Source of the DNA: an uncultured Lachnospiraceae bacterium
Lineage (GTDB): Bacteria > Bacillota > Clostridia > Lachnospirales > Lachnospiraceae
Direction: 5' to 3'
DNA length: 64,000 nucleotides
Assembly: GCA_910578405.1 (NCBI GenBank)
Contig: CAJTQO010000014.1
Span: forward strand, 1 to 64,000
Part shown: positions 34,973 to 44,105 of the stretch, piece after piece
How positions within the stretch are numbered: the stretch's first letter is position 1
How the letters are laid out: each line of letters begins with the position of its first letter
Position numbers and translations under genes: made by a program
Notes under the pieces: generated by a model
The model's database searches: none
Seen by the model: the letters and a program-made list of their open reading frames with translations, nothing else
What the model was told of the DNA's origin: nothing

Positions 34973-36559
34973 ATGGGATATTATTTAAATCCGGGGAATA
35001 AGGGCTTTTGGGAAGCGCTCCGTTCCAGGATTTACGTGGATAAGACAGGGCTGATAGACTGTACGAACCAATGCATCAATACGGATGAAAAGTTTATCTG
35101 TGTCAGCAGGCCCAGGCGTTTTGGAAAATCCATGGCATTGAAAATGCTGGCCGCCTATTACAGCAGGGGCTGCGATTCGGCAGGATTATTTGAAGGGCTT
35201 ACAATAGAAAAAAATGGGGCATTCCGGGAATATCTGAACCAGTATGATGTTATTTTTTTGAATATGCAGCAGTTTTTGCTGGAGGCGGAGGCGGGGAAAA
35301 TAACGGAATATTTGGAGCGGGAGGTGGTAAGGGAGCTGGAGAAAGAATACGGGGGAATTTTAGACAGGCAGGAAATGGGGCTTGCGGCGGCGTTGCGGCA
35401 GATTTATGTGGAAACGGACAGGCAGTTTATTTTTCTGGTGGACGAGTGGGACTGTGTGATGCGTGAACGGCAGGAGGCGGAAGACTTGCAGAAACAGTAT
35501 CTGGATTTTCTCAGGAACCTTTTGAAAGACCAGCCTTATGTAGCCCTTGCCTATATGACGGGGATTTTGCCTGTGAAGAAATATGGACGTCATTCGGCGT
35601 TAAATATGTTTTTGGAATATTCTATGACAGACCAGAGTCTTTTTGAGGAATATACGGGTTTTACAGAAAAGGAAGTGGAAGCGTTATGCAGGCAGTTTGG
35701 CATGGACTTTGCAGAGACAAAGAACTGGTATGACGGATACCGGTTTGCCGGATTGCGGCATATATATAATCCAAAATCTGTGGTAGAAGCGATGCGCCGG
35801 CGCAGGTTTTCCAGTTATTGGACTTCTACGGAAACATATGAGGCTTTGAAGGTTTATATGGATATGGATTTTGACGGGCTGCGGGCTGATATAGCGCAGA
35901 TGATGGGTTGTGGACGCGTTAAAGTCCGTACGCGCAGTTTCCAGAATGATATGTGTCATCTTAAGATAAAGGATGACGTTTTGACGTTGTTGATTCATTT
36001 AGGATATCTTGGGTATGATTCCAGACAGGGGGAAGCGTTTATCCCAAACAGGGAAATTGCGGAGGAATTCGAAAATGCGATGAGTGTGGGCGGCTGGCAG
36101 GAGGTTATGCGTGTTTTGAAAGCCTCGGAAAAGCTGCTGGAAGATACTTTGAAGGGGGATGCAGAGCGTGTGGCGGAAGGATTGGACAGGGCGCATATGG
36201 AAGTGGCGTCCGTATTGGCATACAATGATGAAAATTCACTTGCCAGCGCGGTTATGCTCGCCTATTATTGCGCAAGGAAGGATTACCGGCTGTTTAGGGA
36301 ACTGCCTGCAGGATACGGGTTTGCGGATATCGTATTCCTGCCGCTGCCATCTGTAGGGAAGCCTGCGCTGGTAGTGGAGCTAAAATACGGTAAGACGGCC
36401 GATGACGCGATACGGCAAATAAAGGATAGATGTTATGCACAGGCATTGGAAGGTTATAGCGGGGACATTCTGTTGGTTGGCATTGCTTATGATAAGAGAG
36501 CGAAAACGAAGCGGCATAGCTGTAGGATAGAGAAATTGGAAAAGCTTAGCAGATATTAG
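34973..36559 (+). CDS. AAA-ATPase with C-terminal PD-(D/E)XK nuclease-like domain (DUF1703-type)
   Basis: 528 residues. N-terminal YVDKTGLID and the nucleotide-binding loop SRPRRFGKSMALKM (GKS at 51-53), Walker B FLVDEWD near 157, then a helical middle with the NWYDGYRF motif that marks this family. The C-terminus has FADIVFLPL and VVELKYGK, the Asp and Glu-x-Lys of a PD-(D/E)XK nuclease core. Such genes are found in many copies in gut Clostridia and Bacteroidetes; the role is unknown, and mobile or defence links have been suggested. An eroded relative lies at 59-341. It is placed between sugar and lipoprotein genes without evident link. Confidence 0.85.
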   Translation: MGYYLNPGNKGFWEALRSRIYVDKTGLIDCTNQCINTDEKFICVSRPRRFGKSMALKMLAAYYSRGCDSAGLFEGLTIEKNGAFREYLNQYDVIFLNMQQFLLEAEAGKITEYLEREVVRELEKEYGGILDRQEMGLAAALRQIYVETDRQFIFLVDEWDCVMRERQEAEDLQKQYLDFLRNLLKDQPYVALAYMTGILPVKKYGRHSALNMFLEYSMTDQSLFEEYTGFTEKEVEALCRQFGMDFAETKNWYDGYRFAGLRHIYNPKSVVEAMRRRRFSSYWTSTETYEALKVYMDMDFDGLRADIAQMMGCGRVKVRTRSFQNDMCHLKIKDDVLTLLIHLGYLGYDSRQGEAFIPNREIAEEFENAMSVGGWQEVMRVLKASEKLLEDTLKGDAERVAEGLDRAHMEVASVLAYNDENSLASAVMLAYYCARKDYRLFRELPAGYGFADIVFLPLPSVGKPALVVELKYGKTADDAIRQIKDRCYAQALEGYSGDILLVGIAYDKRAKTKRHSCRIEKLEKLSRY

Positions 36560-36582
36560 TTTACGGAAGGGAAAAGAAAGAT

Positions 36583-37824
36583 ATGAAGAACAATGCAAAA
36601 GGGAAAAAAGGAAAGATAGGGAAAATGTGGGCGGTAGTCTTGGCATTTATGCTTCTTTGCGGCTGTGGGAAGAAGCTGGAAGTGGCGGAAGAGGTTAAGA
36701 TGGAGGAATATAGGTCGCCGGACGGGACATACAGCATTGAAGCGGATGCAGGTTATGAAAAGATAGATATGGGGATGGAGAGCTGGCTTGGGTTAGAGCC
36801 GGAGGACGGCATGGACAGCGTGGCGGTTATGCAGTTTCCTAAAAAGGGCAGTTTTATGGGCGGATGGGCCAACCTGGGGGAAGCGATAGCGTTTATGGAA
36901 GAGTCCAACGGGTTTACGGATAAGAAAGAGATGGAAACGCCGCAATGCCCTAATCTTCAGAATATGGAGGCATATACCTATAAGATGACACAGGACGATT
37001 TTACCACAAAACTGTATGTGGTTTATGGGGAGACGGACTATGCGCATTATTTCCTGGCGTATTATGAGGGGATGGTGAAAATGCGCAGGGACAATTATTT
37101 TGCAGATATATGCGCTTCTTTTAGGGAATATGAGGAAGCCATCGGGGAGAAATCCGTTCCTGCTATGGAAGTGACGGATACGGTGCGGTGGTTTAACGCG
37201 TCCAATTCCGTCCTTATTGACGCAAACCAGTGGGATTACCGGGTGTATGGCGGGCTGGAGGCGGATGAGGCAAGCATGGAAGTCGCCAGACAGGTTTTGG
37301 ACAACAGTTGGGAGGTGACGGATAAGGAAACCGCGGATGAGACGCTGCTTTGGCTTATGGAGGAAGGACACCGGACGGAGTTTACGGAGGAAATGGAACT
37401 TTTGGAAAGCGAGGGTTTGGGCGAAGTGGATGAGCAGGCGAGGGTGTCTTTCTTGATGGAGAATTTTGAGCTGGATGAGGAATGGGCGCAAAATTATGCA
37501 AGATGGTATGGCAGATATGAGGAGAACCCGGAAGATGCGGTTTCAGGCTGGGATTATAACCGGGCGCTTAGCCAGCTTGCCAATTTTTACCTGGCAGGCT
37601 ATTACACGTTGGAAGAGGCGTTGGACGCTTCCCTGGAGGTGGCAAAGACAATACAGGGAAGCTTTGCTTCCTGGGACGATTATATGGAAAGTTATTTTAC
37701 CGGGTACGAATATTGGGCGGAGGAAGAAAGCACGCAAAGAAGAGGGATTTATAAGGGGCTGCAGGAAGCGGCGGACAACCCGTTTGCGGTGGATTTCAAA
37801 ACGGAGCTGGAAAAGAGCTGGTAA
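36583..37824 (+). CDS. Lipoprotein with C-terminal DUF1266-like domain
   Basis: 413 residues. A basic N-terminus and hydrophobic stretch end at LLCGC, giving lipid attachment at Cys28, so the protein should sit on the outer face of the membrane. Residues about 38-190 form an unidentified domain beginning YRSPDGTYSIEAD. The C-terminal about 140 residues resemble DUF1266: SGWDYNRALSQLANFYLAGYYTLEEAL and ASWDDYMESYFTGYEYW follow the W-D-x-x-R and S-W-x-x-Y-x-x-x-x-x-x-G patterns. DUF1266 proteins are generally cytosolic, so an exported form is unusual. Function unknown. Confidence 0.75.
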   Translation: MKNNAKGKKGKIGKMWAVVLAFMLLCGCGKKLEVAEEVKMEEYRSPDGTYSIEADAGYEKIDMGMESWLGLEPEDGMDSVAVMQFPKKGSFMGGWANLGEAIAFMEESNGFTDKKEMETPQCPNLQNMEAYTYKMTQDDFTTKLYVVYGETDYAHYFLAYYEGMVKMRRDNYFADICASFREYEEAIGEKSVPAMEVTDTVRWFNASNSVLIDANQWDYRVYGGLEADEASMEVARQVLDNSWEVTDKETADETLLWLMEEGHRTEFTEEMELLESEGLGEVDEQARVSFLMENFELDEEWAQNYARWYGRYEENPEDAVSGWDYNRALSQLANFYLAGYYTLEEALDASLEVAKTIQGSFASWDDYMESYFTGYEYWAEEESTQRRGIYKGLQEAADNPFAVDFKTELEKSW

Positions 37825-37856
37825 GTATAATTTTGCTGGCTTTCTTATCCATTATC

Positions 37857-37865
37857 TGTTAGAAT
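37857..37865 (+). promoter_or_regulatory. Extended -10 element before the GH125 gene
   Basis: TGTTAGAAT (TG-n-TAGAAT) about 70 bases before the start codon; a TTGCTG at 37833 is 21 bases from the -10, too far for a standard -35. Confidence 0.4.
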
Positions 37866-37933
37866 CTAGGTAACGGAGTTTATAGTTTTAGGTTGGCCGA
37901 AGTAAAATGAGGAAAGAGAAAGGAAAAAGGGTT

Positions 37934-39199
37934 ATGGACAATTTTTTCAATCAAGTCCGGCAGCAGGCGGAAGGGCTTCCGGAATTGCTGGAAGTGTTTA
38001 CCAACTGTTATAACAACACGTTGGATACTACCATGAAGAAAATGGAAGATGGCTCTGTCCATGTCATCACGGGGGATATTCCGGCTATGTGGCTGCGGGA
38101 TTCGGCGGCGCAGCTTCGCCCTTATATCTTCCGGGCGAAGGAGGATGGGGAAATACGGGAACTGATTGCGGGGGTGGTCCGGCGGCAGTTTCAGTATATC
38201 TGCATTGACGAGTATGCCAATGCCTTTAACGAAGGGCCAAATGGCGCCTGCTGGGAGAAAGACGACCCGGATCAGAATCCATGGGTATGGGAGCGGAAAT
38301 ACGAGATAGACTCTCTTTGCTATCCGGTGCAGTTGGCATACCTGCTTTGGAAGAATACAGGGTGCGTTTCCCAGTTCGATGAAAATTTCCACAAGGGGGT
38401 GGAACATATTTTCCGAGTGTTCCGGACAGAGCAGTTCCATGAGGAAAAATCCGAGTATAGGTTCCGGCGCAAGGCCAAATTGTTCCGGGACACCCTTTCC
38501 AGGGATGGGAAAGGGGCCTTGGTGAAGTCCGGGATTGGCCTGATTTGGTCTGGGTTCCGGCCCAGTGACGATGCCTGCACATATGGATATTTGATTCCCT
38601 CCAATATGTTTGCGGTGGTGGCAATGGGCTATCTGGAGAAGCTGGCAAAGGAACTGTTCCAGGATAAAAAGCTGGAGGAAGAGGCCAGGGCGTTAAAGGA
38701 GCAGGTGCATGAGGCGATTGAAAAGGAAGGAAAAACCTATACAGAAGAATGCGGTATGGTTTATGCCTATGAAACAGACGGGTTTGGGATGTATAACCTG
38801 ATGGACGACGCTAATGTCCCTAGTCTGTTAGCCATGGAATACCTGGGGTACCCGGTGGACAGGGAAACGGCCGAGAATACGAGGAAGTATATTTTAAGCG
38901 ACGGGAATCCGTATTTTTATAAGGGGGCGAAAGCGGCAGGCATTGGAAGTCCCCATACGCCGTGCAGCTATATCTGGCATATCGCTATGGCCATGCAGGG
39001 ACTGACCAGCGACAGCAAGGAAGAGAAGTTAGCGATATTGAGAAAAATGGCGGCAACCACAGGGGGGAAAGGCGTGATGCATGAGGGATTCCACTGTGAA
39101 GACGACGGTAAGTTCACGAGGGAGTGGTTTTCCTGGGCCAATGCCATGTATGTGGAGCTGTTTTTAGACTATATGGGATATCGGCTGGACATAGTGTAA
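37934..39199 (+). CDS. GH125 exo-alpha-1,6-mannosidase
   Basis: 421 residues from the ATG at 37934 (AAAGGAAAAAGGG upstream; an ATG at 37907 lacks one). GH125 is a metal-independent inverting alpha-mannosidase family acting on alpha-1,6-linked mannose. The typical openings DIPAMWLRDSAAQLRPY, IDSLCYPVQL and SGFRPSDDACTYGYLIPSN are present; Asp212 or Asp213 in PSDD is in the general-acid position and Glu397 in TREWFSWAN in the base position. No signal peptide, so it works on imported oligosaccharides. GH130 follows and GH38 is encoded at 55787. Confidence 0.92.
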   Translation: MDNFFNQVRQQAEGLPELLEVFTNCYNNTLDTTMKKMEDGSVHVITGDIPAMWLRDSAAQLRPYIFRAKEDGEIRELIAGVVRRQFQYICIDEYANAFNEGPNGACWEKDDPDQNPWVWERKYEIDSLCYPVQLAYLLWKNTGCVSQFDENFHKGVEHIFRVFRTEQFHEEKSEYRFRRKAKLFRDTLSRDGKGALVKSGIGLIWSGFRPSDDACTYGYLIPSNMFAVVAMGYLEKLAKELFQDKKLEEEARALKEQVHEAIEKEGKTYTEECGMVYAYETDGFGMYNLMDDANVPSLLAMEYLGYPVDRETAENTRKYILSDGNPYFYKGAKAAGIGSPHTPCSYIWHIAMAMQGLTSDSKEEKLAILRKMAATTGGKGVMHEGFHCEDDGKFTREWFSWANAMYVELFLDYMGYRLDIV

Positions 39200-39208
39200 G
39201 CAAAACGG

Positions 39209-39236
39209 GCCTGTCGTTTTGTTCTTTGGGACAGGC
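39209..39236. other. 7-bp hairpin between GH125 and GH130
   Basis: GCCTGTC (39209-39215) pairs with GACAGGC (39230-39236) around a T-rich loop. No T-tract follows, so it is more likely an mRNA processing or stability element than a terminator. Confidence 0.4.
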
Positions 39237-39269
39237 GTTGGACTGCAAAAGCAGGAAAGGAGAAGTAAG

Positions 39270-40250
39270 ATGACAAAAATAATAGGAAAAGATTTACCGG
39301 GGATGCCTTGGCAGGAGCCGAAAAGCGGGGAGCGGCAGCCGGTATGGCGTTATGACGCAAATCCGATTATCGAGCGGTTTGCAACGAAGAATTCCAACAG
39401 TATATTTAACAGTGCGGTAGTGCCTTTTGGAGATGGCTATGCAGGGGTATTCCGTTGTGACAGCAAGTCGATTAGCATGGATATTTTCCCTGGATTCAGC
39501 AAGGACGGCATTCACTGGGATATTTCCGACGAACCGGTGCAGTTCCAGGGGGCGCACCCGGAAGTGGCAAAGAGGGACTACCGGTATGACCCAAGGGTAT
39601 GTTTTATAGAAGACAGGTATTATGTGACTTGGTGTAATGGATTCCATGGTTTTCCTACAATTGGCGTTGGGTATACTTTTGACTTTAAAGAGTTCCATCA
39701 ATTGGAGAACGCGTTCCTGCCGTTTAACCGTAACGGAGTTTTGTTCCCGCGCAAAATCAATGGGAACTATTATATGTTAAGCCGTCCCAGCGATAACGGG
39801 CATACGCCTTTTGGGGATATTTTCTTAAGCGAAAGCCCGGATATGAAGTATTGGGGATGTCATCGGTATGTGATGGGCACAATAAAGGGAGACGAGTCTG
39901 CATGGCAAAGTACAAAGATTGGAGCCGGGAGCGTGCCGATTGAGACGCAGGACGGCTGGCTGTTGCTTTACCATGGGGTGATTAATACATGCAACGGTTT
40001 TGTATACCGGATGGGCTGCGCTTTGTTAGATTTGGAAGAGCCATGGAAAGTGCTTAAGAGGACAAAGAGATATATTCTTGGGCCTCATGAGTTATATGAG
40101 TGCGTAGGGGATGTGCCCAATGTGGTATTTCCGTGCGCGGCGCTGACGGATGCGGCAACGGGACGGATTGCCATTTATTATGGATGCGCCGATACGGTGA
40201 CAGGGCTTGCCTTTACTACGGTAGACAGGCTGATGGATTATATGGATTAA
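39270..40250 (+). CDS. GH130 beta-mannoside phosphorylase
   Basis: 326 residues from the ATG at 39270, with AAAGGAG upstream. GH130 enzymes phosphorolyse beta-mannosides such as Man-beta-1,4-Glc, Man-beta-1,4-GlcNAc or beta-1,4-mannooligosaccharides to mannose-1-phosphate. The five-bladed propeller motifs NSIFNSAVVPF, YDPRVCFIEDRYY (Asp107, the catalytic acid position), and LLLYHGV are present. Next to a GH125 alpha-1,6-mannosidase, a Man-GlcNAc (N-glycan core) or mannan substrate is plausible; sequence alone does not settle which. A strong terminator follows. Confidence 0.9.
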   Translation: MTKIIGKDLPGMPWQEPKSGERQPVWRYDANPIIERFATKNSNSIFNSAVVPFGDGYAGVFRCDSKSISMDIFPGFSKDGIHWDISDEPVQFQGAHPEVAKRDYRYDPRVCFIEDRYYVTWCNGFHGFPTIGVGYTFDFKEFHQLENAFLPFNRNGVLFPRKINGNYYMLSRPSDNGHTPFGDIFLSESPDMKYWGCHRYVMGTIKGDESAWQSTKIGAGSVPIETQDGWLLLYHGVINTCNGFVYRMGCALLDLEEPWKVLKRTKRYILGPHELYECVGDVPNVVFPCAALTDAATGRIAIYYGCADTVTGLAFTTVDRLMDYMD

Positions 40251-40362
40251 AAGCCGCAAGGGAAATGGGCTTTAGAGCTGGGCTAAGTTGGCGCCGGAAG
40301 GAAGCTGGAAAAGGCATCCAACCAAAGAGGGGAAGAAAATAAGAAGCGGAGAATAAGATTTG

Positions 40363-40406
40363 CTGCCGCAGACAGGGCGATGAGGCGTTGTCTGCGGCAG
40401 TTTTTT
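40363..40406 (+). terminator. Strong intrinsic terminator after GH130
   Basis: A perfect 12-bp stem, CTGCCGCAGACA (40363-40374) with TGTCTGCGGCAG (40389-40400), and TTTTTT at 40401-40406. It separates the + strand genes from the convergent symporter gene. Confidence 0.93.
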
Positions 40407-40418
40407 GGCCAGCGCGGT

Positions 40419-41936
40419 TTAAGCTTGCCCTTTTTCTTCCTTCCGTAATGCCTCTTCCTGCATTTTCTGTATTTCAGGGTCAAAGGAGAGCATCGGCTTT
40501 AGATTCGGGTCGGTTTTCTTTACTTTACGCGCCAGATAGTTTTTGGTAATGGCAAATACCGTACCGGAGAGGGCAAGGACGCCAATCAGGTTTGGAATGG
40601 CCATTAATGCATTTAAGGTATCGGCGATGGCCCATGCAAGATCAAAACTCATGGCTGCGCCGAAGCCAATGCAGATTACGAAAATAATTTTGTATGCAAT
40701 GGTTGCTTTTGTGCCAAATAAATATTCACAGGACTTGGTTCCGTAGAAAGACCAGCCCAGCACGGTGGTGAAGGCAAACAGGGAAATGGCAATGGCCAAA
40801 AAGCTTCCGGCAAGCGTGCCCAGCCCTTGCGCCAAAGCTTCGCTGACTAAGGAGGCTCCGGTGGAGGCGGTCAGGACCGCGCCTGTTTCTAAGTCAACCA
40901 GTCCGGAGCAAAGAACGGTAAAGGCCGTCAGCGTGCATACTACGATGGTGTCAAAAAATACTTCAAAGATGCCCCACATGCCCTGGACAATAGGTTCTTT
41001 CACATTGGAAGCGGAGTGTACCATTACGGAAGAGCCAAGCCCTGCTTCATTGGAGAATACGCCCCGTTTAAACCCCATGGTCATGGCCTGCTTAATCATT
41101 ATGCCTGCAGTAGCCCCGGCAATGGGGCGCAGCCCGAAGGCATTGGAGAAAATCGCGCCAAAAACAGTGGGGATGGAGGAAAAGTTCATAATCAGCACAA
41201 TGATAGTGCCAAGGATGTAGGCGCAAGCCATAAAGGGAACGATTTTTTCCGCTACGTTTCCGATTGCTTTAATGCCGCCCAGGATTACAAGGGCTGCAAT
41301 GACGGCAATGATAATGCCGGTGGCAATGGGAGGGATGCGGAAGGTATCCTGCATGGTGCTTGCAATTTCATGCACCTGTGTCATATTGCCGATGCCAAAG
41401 GATGCAAAGACACAGAAAAGGGAAAACAGGACTGCCAGAGGTTTGGCCAGAATGCAAATCCCTTTTTTGTGTTTTAACCCGTCCTGTAAGTAATACATGG
41501 CGCCGCCTGACCATTCGCCGTTGTTGTTTTTACGGCGGTAAAAAATGCCAAGCACATTTTCGGAGTAATTGGTCATCATGCCAAACAGCGCGGAAAGCCA
41601 CATCCAGAAAACGGCGCCGGCCCCGCCAGTAATGATGGCGCCGGAAACCCCGGCAATATTGCCTACGCCAATGGTAGCGGCCAGCGCAGTGGAAAGCGCC
41701 TGGAATTGGGAAATGGAGGATTCTTCCTTCCCGGTATGGGCCGTCACATGTTTCTTTTTAAAGATAGCCAGGAAGGTTTCGTCCATCCAGTGCCGGATAT
41801 GGGTAATCTGGAAGAATTTCATCCCGACGGTCATGTAAATCCCGGTGCCAATGATTAGAATGAGCATGGGGATTCCCCATACTACATTGTTTATGGCGCT
41901 GTTTACATTTGAAATAATGTTTACTGCATTTTCCAT
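40419..41936 (-). CDS. Sodium:alanine/glycine symporter (AGCS family)
   Basis: 505 residues from an ATG with AAAGGAG upstream on the minus strand. About ten membrane helices. AGCS marks: the N-terminal FQITHIRHWMDETF loop, ALSTALAATIGVGNIAGVSGAI, SGGAMYYLQDG, and FKRGVFSNEAGLGSSVMVHS. It imports alanine or glycine with sodium. It follows the NUDIX gene on the minus strand by 37 bases and probably shares its promoter. The basic C-terminal tail is cytoplasmic. Confidence 0.93.
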   Translation of the reverse strand: MENAVNIISNVNSAINNVVWGIPMLILIIGTGIYMTVGMKFFQITHIRHWMDETFLAIFKKKHVTAHTGKEESSISQFQALSTALAATIGVGNIAGVSGAIITGGAGAVFWMWLSALFGMMTNYSENVLGIFYRRKNNNGEWSGGAMYYLQDGLKHKKGICILAKPLAVLFSLFCVFASFGIGNMTQVHEIASTMQDTFRIPPIATGIIIAVIAALVILGGIKAIGNVAEKIVPFMACAYILGTIIVLIMNFSSIPTVFGAIFSNAFGLRPIAGATAGIMIKQAMTMGFKRGVFSNEAGLGSSVMVHSASNVKEPIVQGMWGIFEVFFDTIVVCTLTAFTVLCSGLVDLETGAVLTASTGASLVSEALAQGLGTLAGSFLAIAISLFAFTTVLGWSFYGTKSCEYLFGTKATIAYKIIFVICIGFGAAMSFDLAWAIADTLNALMAIPNLIGVLALSGTVFAITKNYLARKVKKTDPNLKPMLSFDPEIQKMQEEALRKEEKGQA

Positions 41937-41973
41937 AATCGTTTTCTCCTTTAAAAAATTTATTGGAATGGCA

Positions 41974-42555
41974 TTAAAACCCATGGGGAGCGTTTTTCAA
42001 ACGCACGCATTTCTGAATTAGTTTCGCATATATTCGTTCTATCATCCATGATTCCTTTGGAAGGGTAAGGGCATCCGAGAAGGTGAACCAGGATACCTTT
42101 TGATTTTCATCCGGCTTTATGCGCAGTGGAGCGGATTCCTCCGCAACGGCCAAGTAAGTGACGTTTAAATGTAAATGGCTTGGAACATAGATTCCTTTTT
42201 TCATATGGCCGTTTACCGTTAAGGTTTCTAAGCTGAAAATGTCAGGGCTTACCAAAACGGCGTTTTCCACTCCGGTTTCCTCTTGCAGTTCCCGCAAGGC
42301 CACTGCGCACAAGTCAGGGTCACCGTCAGCATGCCCTCCAATCCAAGACCAGGAATCATAAATATTGTGGTATATCATCAATGTTTTCGTGTAGGATGGA
42401 TTAAGCGTCCATATAGAGGCGGAAAAGTGCGCGATTGTGTTTTCGCGGGTTAGGCAGTCCGGTGTGTGCCCCATAAAATGAAGCATTTGCGCCTGGTCAC
42501 GCTCTTCTTGTTCGTTGCAGGGAATATAATTTTTTATTTGTTCTGTTAAACGCAT
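41974..42555 (-). CDS. NUDIX hydrolase
   Basis: 193 residues from the ATG at 42555 (GGGAGA upstream); the frame runs 31 codons further without a ribosome site. The Nudix box is GGHADGDPDLCAVALRELQEETGV: the REXXEEXGX half with the metal-binding glutamates is intact, while the first Glu position of the general consensus is Pro, as is usual in this GGHADGD subgroup. It hydrolyses a nucleoside diphosphate-linked compound, not identifiable here. Transcribed from a good promoter at 42604-42632 and probably together with the symporter. Confidence 0.88.
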   Translation of the reverse strand: MRLTEQIKNYIPCNEQEERDQAQMLHFMGHTPDCLTRENTIAHFSASIWTLNPSYTKTLMIYHNIYDSWSWIGGHADGDPDLCAVALRELQEETGVENAVLVSPDIFSLETLTVNGHMKKGIYVPSHLHLNVTYLAVAEESAPLRIKPDENQKVSWFTFSDALTLPKESWMIERIYAKLIQKCVRLKNAPHGF

Positions 42556-42603
42556 CTTACCAGTCTCCCAATGTTTTCCAATGAAATAGTTACATAAGAG
42601 TTT

Positions 42604-42632
42604 ATTATAAAGGAATAAAATGCAATGTGCAA
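42604..42632 (-). promoter_or_regulatory. Promoter of the NUDIX-symporter unit
   Basis: On the minus strand TTGCAC (42632-42627), 17-base spacer, TATAAT (42609-42604), about 50 bases before the NUDIX start codon. Confidence 0.75.
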
Positions 42633-42744
42633 TAAGGGATGTTGGCATTAGGGAATTTTTGGCGTTTTTCCCTAAGAGGACGGTTATTTCATAAAAACTT
42701 TGGAATTTAAAGCGGAATGCTATATAGTCAATGGCTTTTTTTTG

Positions 42745-42753
42745 TGTTATACT
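42745..42753 (+). promoter_or_regulatory. Extended -10 promoter of the Pse locus
   Basis: TGTTATACT (TG-n-TATACT); a weak TAGTCA lies 17 bases upstream at the -35 position. The leader to pseB would be about 195 bases and includes the repeats at 42804-42941. The 401-base gap 42556-42956 holds these two promoters and the repeats, and no gene. Confidence 0.55.
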
Positions 42754-42803
42754 TTGCGTTAAAGATTGAAGATTATGGAAAGACTAGGAAGTGGAGCGAG
42801 GCA

Positions 42804-42941
42804 GGACCGTACGAAGCGAAGATGCGGAACTGGAAAGACAGCATCGAAGAGAAGGAAGGCCGGAAGGATTTAAGGGAACGGAAGTGAGCGGAAATCCTTC
42901 CAAAGATAGGGGCCGTACGGAGCGGAGATGCGGAACTGGAA
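42804..42941 (+). repeat. Leader repeat: direct repeats around an inverted repeat before pseB
   Basis: Copy A (42804-42835) and copy B (42911-42941) share GATGCGGAACTGGAA and most of the preceding bases (CCGTACG, AGCG), differing at three positions, with a period of 106-107 bases. Between them GGAAGGATTT (42862-42871) is exactly complementary to AAATCCTTCC (42892-42901). The set resembles the array before pseI. Confidence 0.8.
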
Positions 42942-42956
42942 TTAGGAGGACATAGA

Positions 42957-43952
42957 ATGTTAAATGATAAAACGATATTAATTACCGGGGGGACCGGTTC
43001 TTTTGGGAACTGTTTTACAAAGTATGTATTGGAGCATTATAAGCCGAAGAAGATTATTATTTATTCCAGGGATGAATTCAAGCAGTTTTTGATGGGGAAT
43101 AAGTTTAAGGAATATGGGGAAAAACTCCGCTTTTTTATTGGCGATGTAAGGGATAAAGAACGGTTGAAACGGGCATTTGAGAATGTGGACTATGTGGTTC
43201 ATGCGGCGGCATTGAAACAGGTGCCGGCTTGTGAATACAATCCGAACGAAGCGATTAAAACAAACATCCACGGGGCACAGAATGTGATTGACGCAGCGTT
43301 AGATTCCAGTGTGAAAAAGGTAGTGGCCTTGTCTACGGATAAGGCAGTCAACCCGGTGAACTTATATGGCGGTACGAAGCTGGTGTCGGACAAACTGTTT
43401 GTGGCGGCCAATGCCTATGCCGGGACAAAGGACATTAATTTTTCGATTGTGCGGTACGGGAATGTGGCTGGGAGTCGCGGTTCGGTGATTCCATTGTTCC
43501 ATAATATAGTAAAGGATGGCGGCAAGGAGCTTCCGATTACGGATTACCGGATGACCCGTTTCTGGATTAGCCTGACGCAGGGCGTGGAATTGGTAATCAA
43601 GGCATTGGAAGAGGCTACCGGCGGGGAAACTTTTATCAGCAGGATACCTTCGTTTAAAATAACGGATTTGGCAAAGGCAATGTACCCGGACTATCCCACA
43701 AGGGAGGTAGGCATTCGTCCAGGGGAGAAACTGCATGAGATTATGGTGACAACGGAGGATTCTTTTACAACGTATGAATATGCAAAGCATTTTATTGTGT
43801 ATCCCCAGGTGGTATGGAATAATAAGCAGCAGGTTGCCGGGGGCGGCAGGAAGGTGCAGGAAGGGTTTTCCTATAGCTCAGACAACAATGAGCAGTGGTT
43901 GTCGGTGGAAGATATCAGAGAGTTGTTAAAGACGGTGGAATTGGAAAAATAA
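42957..43952 (+). CDS. pseB: UDP-GlcNAc 4,6-dehydratase (inverting), first Pse enzyme
   Basis: 331 residues, extended SDR fold. NAD(P)-binding TGGTGSFGN, acidic YSRDEFKQ, and the catalytic stretch STDKAVNPVNLYGGTK, with Thr-Asp-Lys and Tyr/Lys as in PseB/FlaA1. PseB converts UDP-GlcNAc to a UDP-4-keto-6-deoxy-L-altrose-type sugar by dehydration with C5 inversion, the entry to pseudaminic acid. TTAGGAGG lies before the ATG. pseC follows. The call rests on strong motif identity and on the four other pse genes downstream. Confidence 0.95.
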   Translation: MLNDKTILITGGTGSFGNCFTKYVLEHYKPKKIIIYSRDEFKQFLMGNKFKEYGEKLRFFIGDVRDKERLKRAFENVDYVVHAAALKQVPACEYNPNEAIKTNIHGAQNVIDAALDSSVKKVVALSTDKAVNPVNLYGGTKLVSDKLFVAANAYAGTKDINFSIVRYGNVAGSRGSVIPLFHNIVKDGGKELPITDYRMTRFWISLTQGVELVIKALEEATGGETFISRIPSFKITDLAKAMYPDYPTREVGIRPGEKLHEIMVTTEDSFTTYEYAKHFIVYPQVVWNNKQQVAGGGRKVQEGFSYSSDNNEQWLSVEDIRELLKTVELEK

Positions 43953-44105
43953 AAGAGATGCAGAATTTGCAGAAACTCTTACAAAGAGAACGGCCTGCAA
44001 AGCCGTCAGGCAGTGCGGAAACGGCGGAAGGGATACAGCGGGGACAGGCGTTGGAACGCGTGGGGCCCGGAAGACAAAAGGTTGGTTGCAGAGAGAAAGG
44101 TTGGG

